Part shown: one piece after another, positions 1 to 11,500 of the stretch | Layout: the number at the start of each line of letters is the position of its first letter | Numbering within the stretch: the stretch's first letter is position 1 | Assembly: GCF_030272615.1 (NCBI RefSeq) | Contig: NC_081415.1 | Span: forward strand, 266,323,925 to 266,387,924 | Direction of reading: 5' to 3' | Source: Cryptomeria japonica | Lineage: Eukaryota > Streptophyta > Pinopsida > Cupressales > Cupressaceae | Length of the DNA: 64,000 nt | Program-made: the position numbers and the translations under genes | Notes under the pieces: model-generated | The model's database searches: none | What the model was told of the DNA's origin: nothing | The model's input: only the letters and a program-made list of their open reading frames with translations

Positions 1-2498
1 AAGAGAAACAATACGAAGACTGAAGATGTGTACATGTGCTAAAGTTCTATTAACAAGTTTGAAAATGGCATACTAGGACCCATCCTCATCTCCCATACTA
101 GTTCTAGCCCTAATCATCTAGTAAGGTGTGATGTTTGAGCAAGTATTCTTAACAAGGCAAGCTTGTTAACCCTTGTACAAGTGTTGCAAACGTCCCACAA
201 TGCTATTGAACACTCCACTAAAATAAATGGCCTATAAATATGTTGGAGTAAAGAAAACATTCGTAGAAGCAGAAATATAACCAACTTGGTCTGTACATAG
301 TATGCTCTCTTCCCTCCCAGTTTTCAATGTGTTTGAAGATTTCCCTGTACTACCTGCCAAATGGGATTCACTTTAATCCTTGTTGGTTTGGTCTGGGAGT
401 GATTCACAATGTTAGGCTTTTTCTAGCTCTCAATATCTTTGGCTGCCTGCCTTTTCTTCTGTGTGGATGTTAGGATTTTGTCTTATGTGTGTTGAGAAAA
501 AAATGGTTGGAGTGGGATATTAAATAAAAAGAGAAATAGCAATCCTATTGGGTTGGGGATGAAAGTGATCTTGTTTTTTACCCAAATCTAGCCAGAGGGT
601 AATGGGGATTGCTCTGGGTGGTATGTGATTATAAACTATATTCATAATGTTGGTTCTTCCAAGGCATCCTTTGCCTGGCTATCCTTAGGTAGTAGGTTCT
701 ATGTGATGCTAATCTTATTCTTGAAAGCATCTTGATCTACAAATGATAAATTACAGCAGACTATCAAAAGTGAGTTGATTGAAGAATGTGCAAATAAAAG
801 TCTTGCGCAAGTTTTATCCTACTTCAAATCTAGAGAATAGCTTACAACACATCAACTGTTTAATTTTCTGTAATCTCAACTTGGTAAAACAAATATAAAA
901 GGCTTGAGAAAAGAATCCTGTTAAGAAAGTTTGTCTGTAGCCCCATTATGCTTATGCTTCCACCCAATGTCCATATGGCTACGAATTGGAAGGAAGTGTC
1001 ATATTCTTAACCCACAGAGTTTTCCTTTCTTTATCAGTTCTGCCTGCTTCTCATTAGCTTCTCCAATGGAATGTCAAGGAAAAAGATCAGCCAATGTGGG
1101 TGAAGGCTCAAAGTACCATACACATATCTAAACTGTCAAAAAGAAGAAGAATTCTGAAAATATCATAAGAGAGAGCAAATCAAGAAAATGAAAACCTACT
1201 AATTTCAGGATTACACCCATTCTTGAATCATTGGGTGTTGTGGATGATTTGAAGCTCAAATAGCTATTTGATGGAGGAGTCCTTTTGAATGAAAAACATC
1301 AGAATGAAAGCTGACCGAGCCTTCGAACTTTGAAGAAGAGCTCAAATTGGTGGCATCGAGGATGAAAAATTACTTCCATGAACTTCCATCAATTTATTCA
1401 CAACACATCGCTTTACAATATTGGTGAGAAGCATGGTCAGTTGACTGTGTCCTGTGTGCCAGGAATGACCCTTGCCAATTGATCTTCAGAACAGGATAAA
1501 GGTTGCTCATATGATTAGTGTGCCAGCAGTTCTCTTTAGTACAAGCTATAAAATGGTTATCTAGGAAAACATGAACCAGCTCAAATTAGTGCCACTATTA
1601 ACCTTGCATTAAATGTGGAAGCTTTAGAAGACAAAAGCAAGAGAGAAAATTATATATGAAAGGAACTTGATGCCAACTCTGATAGATTGAAGGTTGATTA
1701 CAAAAAACATGAGAAGTATGATGATGAACGTTGTTTAACAGAAGTGCTAGTTGAGTTGAACTTTGAAGAAGACCCAGTTCAAGGCCCAATTAATGAACTA
1801 TCCTAAAAACTGACCCCACTAAGGAGGTGAGTGGTGTGTCATCCTAAGAGGTTTTTGTGCACGGAATTGCCATACTGGTGGTCTAGATTCCTTAGCATGA
1901 ATCAAGTCTGAGGAGTTAAAGTAGGAAGGTTAACAGTCACACTTTGGCTTTTGTCACCCCTTCAACGTGTCCTAGGTGGGCAGATGAGTTACATTGTGAT
2001 GATGTTGTCCAAATTTTAGCGAAACTACAATATGCAGGGGTGACCATATGAGCTTCATCCTGCAGGCATATTCAGTTTACTTTGTATCATTGGCATGTTT
2101 TTTCCCTGCAGAAGTAGGTGAGATGTTAAGGACCTGTATGATTGTACTCTTCAGTCTAAATAGTATAGTTTTTATAAGTCCCTCTCCTGAATCGAATGCA
2201 TAGTGAAAGATGTAATTCTGCGGAGGTATAATTTATGTATACCAGTTCAAAACATTGAATATGTAGTATGGTGTAGAGGGCAATTTGTAGACAGAAGTGA
2301 AGGCTAAATGAAAAAGACACTGTTACTTCAATCTTCTCCTATAGATTTCTTGCTGTTATGTAAATTTTCTTGAAGATGAAATCTCTCAGATCAAGCTTGA
2401 TCCTACAGATTCAGGTACTTTTGTGCTGTATAAACAAAGCGGTAGATCTGTTTTGATGGTTCATTCTATTTAAAAAAAAAAAAGGACTATTAGTATAC
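1..2498. other. Downstream intron of the UBP gene; no recognisable gene
   Basis: On the minus strand this follows the splice donor after exon 4 (GTATAC, 2493-2498), so it is at least partly intron 4 of the ubiquitin protease gene. I looked on the minus strand for the next USP exon (the HSG...SGHYYAY His box) and did not find it. Several short plus-strand stretches read open for 20-40 codons (about 780-840, 1610-1800, 2360-2475) but are separated by stops and match no family I recognise. They may be relics of a decayed insertion. Confidence 0.5.
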
Positions 2499-2591
2499 CT
2501 GGATGGTTCTAGCCATATAGTTAGCAAGTTCCAAGTGTTCCTCAAAGATAATATTGCGATCTATCTTGCCACCAAATACATCTTCAAATCT
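2499..2591 (-). CDS. UBP25: UBP25-like exon 4
   Basis: 93 bp, exactly 31 codons, phase 0 at both ends. The acceptor is TTTTGGACAG and the donor CCAG/GTATAC. It continues the USP fold with RFEDVFGGKIDR followed by an EEHLELANYM segment, as expected right after the LVIQLK strand of exon 3. The next exon is not in the window. Confidence 0.88.
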
Positions 2592-5500
2592 CTGTCCAAA
2601 ATAAATTTGGCAAGACAATTAGATTTACTAGTGAGCCAAGCACACAGCTAATATTTTCTTCAAAAAAAATTGTAAAGAAAGATACACACATTAAAAAATA
2701 AATCAGTTTTTATACCTTCAGCTGAATTACAAGTACATTTGGAGCTTGAATAATGGACAACTGCTTGCGAGCTGCTGACAACTTTTTGCATCTGTATTGT
2801 AAAATCCAATTAGCAAGATCTTAACATAATGCAGAAGTTGCAGCTGGCCTTTCTATCATCAATCGCATTAAAAGACTTCAACGATTTTACAAACTGAATT
2901 AGAAAGGACTAAATCCAATTTTATTATCACTTTCTAAAGTCGAAATAAAATTGGCACCATAAATCATCAATTTAAAATTGAATGCCTATCTTGTGCACTC
3001 GAGTGTAAAATTCTTAATGGTTTCAGTTTTAAGATTGAACTGCTTGCAGTGTATCAATTTGGGAGGCTTCTGGATCTTAAATTTCTCACAGTTGGAACAA
3101 GAAAGCATGCAAAAATTCTCAAAAAAGTTGCAGTATATTAATGTGGGAGGTCTCTAGATTTTGAATTTCTCACACAGACTGATCCAGAAAGCTCACCCAA
3201 ATTCTCAAAGATTATCAGCTCAGTAGCTTCAATTGAAGGATTATAATCCACTTTGGGAAATAATATGTTTTGAATTTTTTTTATCTCTGCCAAGTTTAAG
3301 CTTAATTGACAATAGACATAGCAAATAGCCAATACTCTTTAACAAGCTGTTTGGAAAGGTGTCTCAACCTTGCTCCTAATGTTGTGTATATGAAAAATGT
3401 GGTTCTCAGACTATAAAATACAAAAACTCAATGTTGGGCCATCTGCATTTGAAATGTAAAATCACATCAGACATAGAAAAGGCTTGTAAGAGGGAGTTCC
3501 ACTTGTTCACCAACTTATGATGTAAGTTATGGCAGAGAAAATAAGACATCTTTGAATGTAGATAATGAAGCCAGAATATAACACCTGATTTGGTGAGTGG
3601 TTTATGACACACTTATGACAAGTGGAAGGAATATGCTTGTTTTGGCTTGTGAACTCATCATGGCATTCTAAAGTGCCACTTTTTTAGGTAACTGTAGGTC
3701 ATGGTAAGTTAGGGGAGTCAATGGGCAGAGTTTTGTAATCTTTCTCTGCTATTTTAGGAGTTGGGTTGTTTGTGGGCAGAGTTTTGCAATCTTTTTCTGT
3801 CAATTTTGATGGCAAACGATGGCTGCCAGGTTGATGTAACAAGCAATGTAATTACACTTTTTTGATTAATAGAAACTTTTCCACTTCAGTGATTTACCGA
3901 GCAAAAAAAAATAATAAGCTGGGATACTTTGGAGTGTGGGGTTTTTATCCCAAAAGAGTTCTCCCCGCATACACCTATGTTGTGGTAAGATTTTTCTTAT
4001 GTTTTATAAGTGCTTCTCCTTTTGTAATAGTAAAGACCTTAAATTTGCACAATACTCTCCTCTATAATTAGTTTAGTGAACATTCTGCATACCCTCCTTT
4101 CATTTGATATCAAACCCTAATCAGCTCTCATTTTAGCTGCTAGATAGAGGGTATTTTGAACTAATCTTTCTTTGTGTTGAAGCTTGCACAAAAAGATTTG
4201 ATCTTATTGTAGGAAGAAAAGGCAAGCACATCCAAAATAGAAATGGAAAAGTTATCAGGTGCAAACTTTGAGCTTTGGAAGCTCAAAATGTAGGATATGC
4301 TCATGGATATAGATATGTGGGCTATAATATCCAAATCCAAACCCACCACCATATCACAAGAAGACTATGACAAAATGGATAGAGAAACTAAGTGTCTCTT
4401 TAGACTTTGTTTGGCTAATTCAGCATTGTTGAACGCATATGAAAGAGAAGACTGCAACACTTATTTTCAAGAAATGTCGTAAATCCTCAAGATGGAAGAT
4501 GGTGGCTCTGTGCCTGAAGACCTAAATGATTTTAACATGGTTGTTACCCGATTACACTCCATTGAAGTAAAAATGGAGGATGGTTGCTTGACTTTGTTGT
4601 GTTCTTTGTCAAATTCATAGGACTACCTTCTTATGGCTATTGAGAGCATTAACAGCAAGCGAAAAATAAATGAGGTGGTGGCATCATTGCTTTTTGAAAA
4701 GATGTGAACAAAAACTTTTGAATCTACTACGGAGGCTCTACTTGCTTGTGGTAGACAGAAAGAAAAAGGCAAGAACGAAGACATGGAACAAGAAAAGTCT
4801 AGATCTAAATCCTCTGGTAAGTCCCAGCAAAATGTTGGAACTGCAGCAAGACTCGCCATTACAGAAGAGACTTTGAGAAGAATAAAAACAAAAAAGTGAT
4901 TTGGATAATGAGTCTAAAAAGTCCTCCACGATGATGGTGATGCCTATGTTGCAGCTTTGGCTACACGTGCATCAGAAGTTGTGTGGCTGATTGACTTTAT
5001 CATACCTTTTCACATGACCTCACATCAAGGTTGGTAAACAAAATATGAAGAATAAGATGGTGGGAAGGAGTACCTTGGAGACGATTCTCATCTAAAGATT
5101 GTTAATCGTGGAAGAGTCTTAATTTTATTCTCAAATGGAAGAGCAAAAAGGATCAATGGTGTATTGCATATTATTGGTTTGGCATAAAAGCTACCTTTTT
5201 AAGTGAATTGAATGATTTGTGTGTGCAAATTATTTTCTCATGAGAAGGGTGCAAGCTGCTGATTGAAGAAATTGTGCATACTAAGGGTGTTCAAATAGGC
5301 ACTTGGTTTTAGCTGGATGCATGTACAATTCAATGCAATAGTTTTTTTACTCCTACAAAGAAAAGATCTAACTAATCTTCACCTCCACCATTGAAACCAA
5401 CAATGAAAATAGGTGTTGTATCCGCTTCTGACGGTCATGCTTTCAGGGTACTAGGGGTGCTCATGCTTTGAAGATTAATCTTCCTACAAATAAAACTATA

Positions 5501-8500
5501 CAAGGGTGTTCATGCTTTGTTGATTAAGCTTCCTACAAATAAAACTATGTTATGGCACTAGAGGATTGGTTATGCAGGTAAGAAGGGTCTAAGGGCCTTA
5601 AAAAACAAAATTCTTGTTCAGGGGGCTAACTAATTTCAACCTTGCATTTGATTTTTGCAAACATTGTGCTTCTAGAAAACAAAGTGTTCATTTTTATTCT
5701 AGTTCTCGTTTATCTTTTATGGTATTAGACTTAAATTACATTGTGATTTTTTGCCCTATTAATGTTCTTTTGATTTCAAAATCTATTTATTATGTTTCAT
5801 TCATTTGACTAGTGACTACAAAGAAGAACATAGCTATATTTCCTCAAAAGCAAGTCTAAAGTCTTTAATCCTTATAAAGCTGTTGTAAAGAATTAAACTG
5901 GTAAAAAGATTAAAATTTTGAAGACTAATAATGGCAATGAGTTTTTATTCAGAAAATTTTGACAAGTTATAAAAGGATCATGGAATAGAAAGACATACAA
6001 CAACTCAAACCATCTCTCACTAGAATGGATTCTTAGAAACAAGAGACAAAATGTTTATGGAGAGAGTTGGGAATATACTTAGCGGGGCTAACTTGGAACA
6101 GAAGTTTTGGGCAGAAGCAGTTACTATAGGTTGTTAACCTAGTAAAAAGGTCTTTTACATCAGCTCTTGTTGATAAGACACTTGTGGAGGTGTATCTAGG
6201 AAAAAATTTAATTGCGGCATCTTAATAATTTTTTATTGTGAAGCATTGGACCTAAGCAAGAGAAATAAAAGTTCAAGAACATGAATGTACAATGTATCTT
6301 CATCAATTATGGTATCGCTTTGAAAGGGTACAAGCTTTAGAATCATGTGGTCAATAGAGTTTTGTATAATAAAAGTGTAATTTTTCAAAAAGTTAATCCT
6401 TCTATTATATTGCAACTAAAAAAGAATGAAGATAAAGATGTGTTTTGATTACCCCCAAAGACCAAGAAAGTTGAACGAGCAGCCCACAAAGGATCTAAAG
6501 AGTTGAAGACCTTAAATCAAAAAAAATTGAAGACGAAGAACCTTAACCTCAACTCTTAAGGAGCTCCACTCAGCACATACTATCAAACAATTATAATTCT
6601 CTCAATTGCAGATGTTTGTTTTTATTAATGACACTAATGAACCTAGGACAATAAAAAAAAGGTTATGATTGATGCAAGTCATGAAAAGTAGCCATGAATG
6701 AGAAAATTGTTGTGTTAAAGAAAATGACGCATGGGACCTAATATCTTTACTTAATGGACATAAACATGTTGGATGTAAATGGTGTTCAAAAAAAAATGGT
6801 TCAAATGGTAGTGTTGAGAAGTAAAGGTCAGATTGATTGTAAAGGGATATTCTCAAGCTAGGGGAATTGATTATGATGACATTTTCTCCACAATTCCCAA
6901 GCTGACATCCATTATGTTTGTAGTATCTATTGCAGCAATATTTGATCTTCAGGGTGAATAGATGGATGTCAAAAGGTTTTCCTTCATGGTGTTTTGGAGG
7001 AAGAGATTTATATGTATAGTCAAAGTACTACATTGAAAAAGGTAAATAAAATTTGTAAGTTAGAAAAACAATCTCCTAAGATGTGGTACAAAAAGTTTAA
7101 TATATTTATGTTGTGATTGGGATTTTTGAGGTTCAAATCAAATCATTGCATCGTAATTGCTTCTTTATTATTGCATTATATGTTGATGATATGTTGCTGT
7201 TTTTTTTGGTGATGGAAATAATATAGTTTGTAAATTGAAGTTTCAACTTTAAACACGGTTTGAGATAGACTTAGGGCAGTCAGTTTCATCTTGGAGATGA
7301 AGACTATAAGAGATGGAGCTAACAAAAAGCTTTGGTTGGACCAAAGTATGTGAACTCAATGTTAGAAAGATTTAGCATGTCAACTTCCAAACCTTTCTAT
7401 GTTCTTATTTCGATGGAGACTAAGTTATCGATTGAGCAGTGTCTGACTTCTCGTAGTGAGATGGAGGATATAGTCAAAGTACCTTATTCTAGTGTTGTTG
7501 GGAGCTTAATGTGTACTCTGGTCTTTACAAGACCAGACCAGACACTACCCAAGCTATGGGAGTTCTCTGTTAAAGTTTGGATCAGATTAGATATGTGAGT
7601 AGTTTTTTTTTTTAATACTTGGTTCTCACCAAACTATATGACAATGAACTCTTGAGTGCAGGTTGCTGTACATGTGAAGGGAACACAACTTAATGCATAA
7701 CGTATTTGAGAGTCTTCTGAATGAAGAAGATAGATACCTAAAGGCTTGCACTTTCGATTACTGTACTTGCCTATTAAAATCAAACTGCACCATGATATAT
7801 ACCTTACGGTATAGGCATGTCAATGGACAGACATGCCTCTACGTATGTAGAGGCATGTCAACGAATAGACATGCCTCCACGTACGTGGAGACATGTCGCT
7901 TCATTGAGATGTCTCTATACCGAAAGTCATGCAAGACAACAATTCTCCTAATCGTTAGTTATTACTGTTATCTGCAAGTAATGATTCTCATAATCGTCTT
8001 TGAAGGGAGATCGACTAAAGTTGATATACACAGCGATAAATATATATCGAACTATTTAATGTGGAGAATAGATTTATATTGATCACTTCATTTGATCAAT
8101 ATAATCGATACTTATATAGATATGGTGCTCATATTCGAAGTTGTATAAACAATGATAAATATAAATTATGTATATATAAATATTCATATATATAATAATA
8201 ATAGGAACACTTATTATTATTACATATATTAATATGTATATATTCATATCAACAATAATTAGCATTACTTATACATATGAGACTACTCCGACCGAAGCTA
8301 TAAAACATCAACATTCTGATCCGTTTCATAGCTAATCCCGAATTAGTACAATGGGATGCAATTAGGGGGGTCTTTAGTAATTTGCATTGTACCTTCAAGT
8401 ACTCCATTTGTTTTCATTCTACGAGAGACTAACACTCAATGAATATTTGTGGATTTGTCAATTTACATTGAACTAGAGATGTTGACAATAGTAGATCCAC

Positions 8501-11500
8501 CTATGAATATGTTTTCACTATGTTGATGGTGCTATCAATTGGATAAGTGGCAGGTTGTTGTAGTTTTCTCAACTATAGAAGCAAGTACATGGAAGCTACT
8601 CATGTTTGTAAGGATGGCTTAAGCGATTGTGTTTGGATGTGGGGCCAAGTCCAAGAACTACTATAGTTCTATGCGACAATCAAATCGTACTAAGTCAAGC
8701 AAAGAACACAACCTTTCATGTGAGGACAAAGCATATCGCTGTCAACTACCATTTTGTTCATGACATAGTTGAGAATGGTAGGGTGATGTTGAAGAGATTT
8801 GACATTTTGTAGAAATATCATAGACATGTTGATGAAGCCAATGAGCACAGAAAAGTTTAGGTGGTACTATGAGTCTATGAACCTCTCAACCCATGGAAAT
8901 TAACTCAAGTATTGGAACTCCCTTTACTCTTACAAGGTGTTCAACAAAGTGGAGATTGTTAGGAAAAGTGTCTCAACCTTGCTCCTAATATTAAGTATAT
9001 GAATAATGCAACTTTCAAACTAGAAAACACAAAAAACTCAATTTTTAAGCTACAACCTTTGTTTATGGGCAAAAATAGAATTCTGCATTGTTGGCCTTGC
9101 TTCTAGGGATGTTTCTTGCATAGATCTTTTTCTGAGATCTGCAAATTGAATGAGGTACCCTAACTGGATCTCAGCTATTCAAAGATGGGGGAAACTTGTC
9201 TCCCTGTTAACAAAACTATTTAATATGGTTGGAAAGGAGGCCTTACATAGGAAAAGATTGGAATTTTTTTTGCAAAACAAGTTGCTAGACTTTGAGAAGG
9301 CTTATGACAGGATTGAATGGACCTTTATTTTAAACATGTTAAAAACCTTTGCCCCCCAAATTTTTTAAGTGGTTAATGTCTTATTCAAAGATTCTTCTAC
9401 TTAGGTTGACATAAATGGATCAACTCTCATACCATCCTCTTGCAGAGATCTATTAGACAAGGATGTCCTCTAACTCTAGCCTTCTTTGTTTTGGTTGTTC
9501 ATGCCTTGTATGATGTTTTGAGGACCAATCTCAGCTCTCCTCCTGTCCATGATATCACTTTGCCTACTGAGGAGGTTTAGATTAATGCCGAGTTTGCGGA
9601 TGACACTGCACTTATAGATACATGAATACAATTTCTCCAATGTGATGAACAGATTGAACATCTTTTATTTGGCCTTTGGGTCTAAAATTTATTCCAGTAA
9701 GTTGTCTTTCCTCAACTGGGACCCTACCCCTCCTGACTAGATAAAAAATAAAGACAGGCAGTGGTTTCGGCCTGATAAAGTTGTGAAGTATCTTGGGATT
9801 CCATTTGCTATCTCCCCTTCTCTGAAGCATATGTGTGATTGTTTATATCAAAAGATTGAAGAAAAGCACCATAGATGGCAAACCCATCTCCTGTCTGTTG
9901 TTGCCAAGATACAAATAGTGCAAAAAGTGATATCTTCTCACTTTGTATGTTTTCCTTCAGTTTGGTTATTTGCCAACTATCATTTTCAAAAATTACAAAA
10001 AATTCTAAGGGATTTTCTCTAGTCTATGAGAAAGGAAATAAAAAATTGCATGCAATTAAATAAAAAATTGTATGCAGTTAATTGTGTTAAAATAATATTA
10101 ATATCTTCTAAAATGGTCATCTTCTATTTTTAGCAATCATCTTAGTTGTCGACTTATTTAGCTATTTAGCTTATTAGTCGACTTATTTAGCTTGTTAAGT
10201 TAGCTTTTTATTATTTAGCCTTTTAAGCTTTTTAGCTTATTTGATTTCACTTTAACGACTAGTTCTATTTATAGAACATCATCTTGTAACCTCTATATAT
10301 ATGTGTGTATATCGTTTAATGTAATTATCCAATTATTGAATCATTCATTCAATTTATTTTTCATGGTATCAGAGCATGGAAATTAAAAAATTTGAAAGTT
10401 TTTGTTATTAAAATTTTTTGAAGTTTTTATTGAAGAGATTTTTTTAAACTATTTTTTTTTAAAAAAGAGCAGGTTCTTTTTCTCTTCCTGGGCGGAAATT
10501 ATTTTTTTTGCAGGTTGAAAATTTTCCTAGGGTTTCTGCAATTTTCAACTAGGGTTTTGACCCTTCAATTCAAGTCGAAATTTTGTTCTGGTTGCAAATT
10601 CTTGGTGGGTTTTTCGAGACCTCAACTGGGTCATTGTCAAATTTTTTTGAGTGCATCATTTTCCATACCTCAATTTTTGAGCCGTCGGATCTGTATTCTG
10701 ATTTTAGATTCTTGGTGGGTTTTTCAAGAGCTTTTCTGGGTTGGTCTCAGATTTTTTTGGGTGCCTCGTTTTTCATGCCTCCAATTTTGTGCCAACAAAT
10801 TTGCCTTGGAATTTAAAAACAGTCCGCGATTTTGACTAATTCTATGGACGTCAAGAATTTTGGTGTCTTCTGGGCGTTGTTTATGCTGTACATCTGACCT
10901 AGGTTTTCTACCCCTATTTTTTTTTCTTTTTTTCGGAAAAAAAATCATCTAAATATTTCTGCTTTTTTTACAAAAAAAATCAGAGATACTTTTTTAATTT
11001 TTGCAAAAAAAAAAAAAATCATTATTTTCAAGAAAAATTTCAGGTTTTAAGTTTGCAGAAAATTTTAATTTCTAGGTTTCTTCCAAACCTCATAATTCAC
11101 GCCTTGGAATTCGTGCCGAAATTCTCCTCCAGGTTTCAGTTTTTTCAACAGTTGCTTCTATTCTGATTTTTTTTAAATCAAATTCTTTTGTCTCTTGCTT
11201 TCACTTAGTTGACCTCAATCAACCTCGATTTCCATGATGGCATCTTTGACCAACATCATGTTGGAACACAGCCAGAAGTTCAGTGGCCTCAACTACAACA
11301 CCTGGAAACAGCACATGTTATCGATATTTGAATATCATTGCCTTAATCAGATTGTTCTTGGCAAGATTCCTCGTCCTACAACAGTAGGTGAAGATTAAGA
11401 CAAACATGATACGAAGAATCAAGAGGTTGTCATGCTCATCAAACTCTCAATCACAGATGATCAACTCCCTCAGGTGCCTTCAGGTAAAACGGCTAAAGAG

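Larger units (their letters stand above)
4243..8815 (+). pseudogene. copia A gag-pol remnant
   Basis: The gag-like start at 4243 reads MEKLSGANFELWKLKM, then an open stretch (4297-4480) with the DMWAIIS and CLFRLCLANS motifs of copia gag. The protease trace is near 4985 (VVWLIDF, where the family has W-IDSGAS, so the motif is damaged). Integrase traces follow at 5580-6200. RT traces include MDVK at about 6962 and an intact YVDD codon run at 7179-7190. RNase H traces at 8400-8810 include RTKHIAVNYHF. Stops interrupt every domain. The region 7700-8440 looks like foreign sequence inserted between RT and RNase H. Confidence 0.75.
3348..9045 (+). mobile_element. Ty1/copia element A, heavily decayed
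   Basis: The 5' LTR starts at 3348 (TGTTTGGAAAGG) and the partial 3' LTR at 8957 (TGTTAGGAAAAG). Both then share GTGTCTCAACCTTGCTCC. A tRNA-Met-like primer site (TTGATATCAAACCC) follows the 5' LTR at about 4103, and a short purine tract precedes the 3' LTR. Domain order gag-PR-INT-RT-RNaseH is copia-type. Many stops and frameshifts make it non-functional. The 3' LTR is cut at about 9045, where LINE sequence begins, so no TSD can be tested. Confidence 0.8.

Noticed and set aside
1-2498. Remaining UBP exons
   Set aside because: No His-box motif, no GHYYAY-type codons and no exon with fitting phase found on the minus strand.
4297-4482. Small host gene on the plus strand
   Set aside because: The peptide is a fragment of copia gag and continues in the same element on both sides.
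4623-4929. Overlapping frames on both strands
   Set aside because: Shadows of the Lys/Glu-rich gag C-terminus of copia A.
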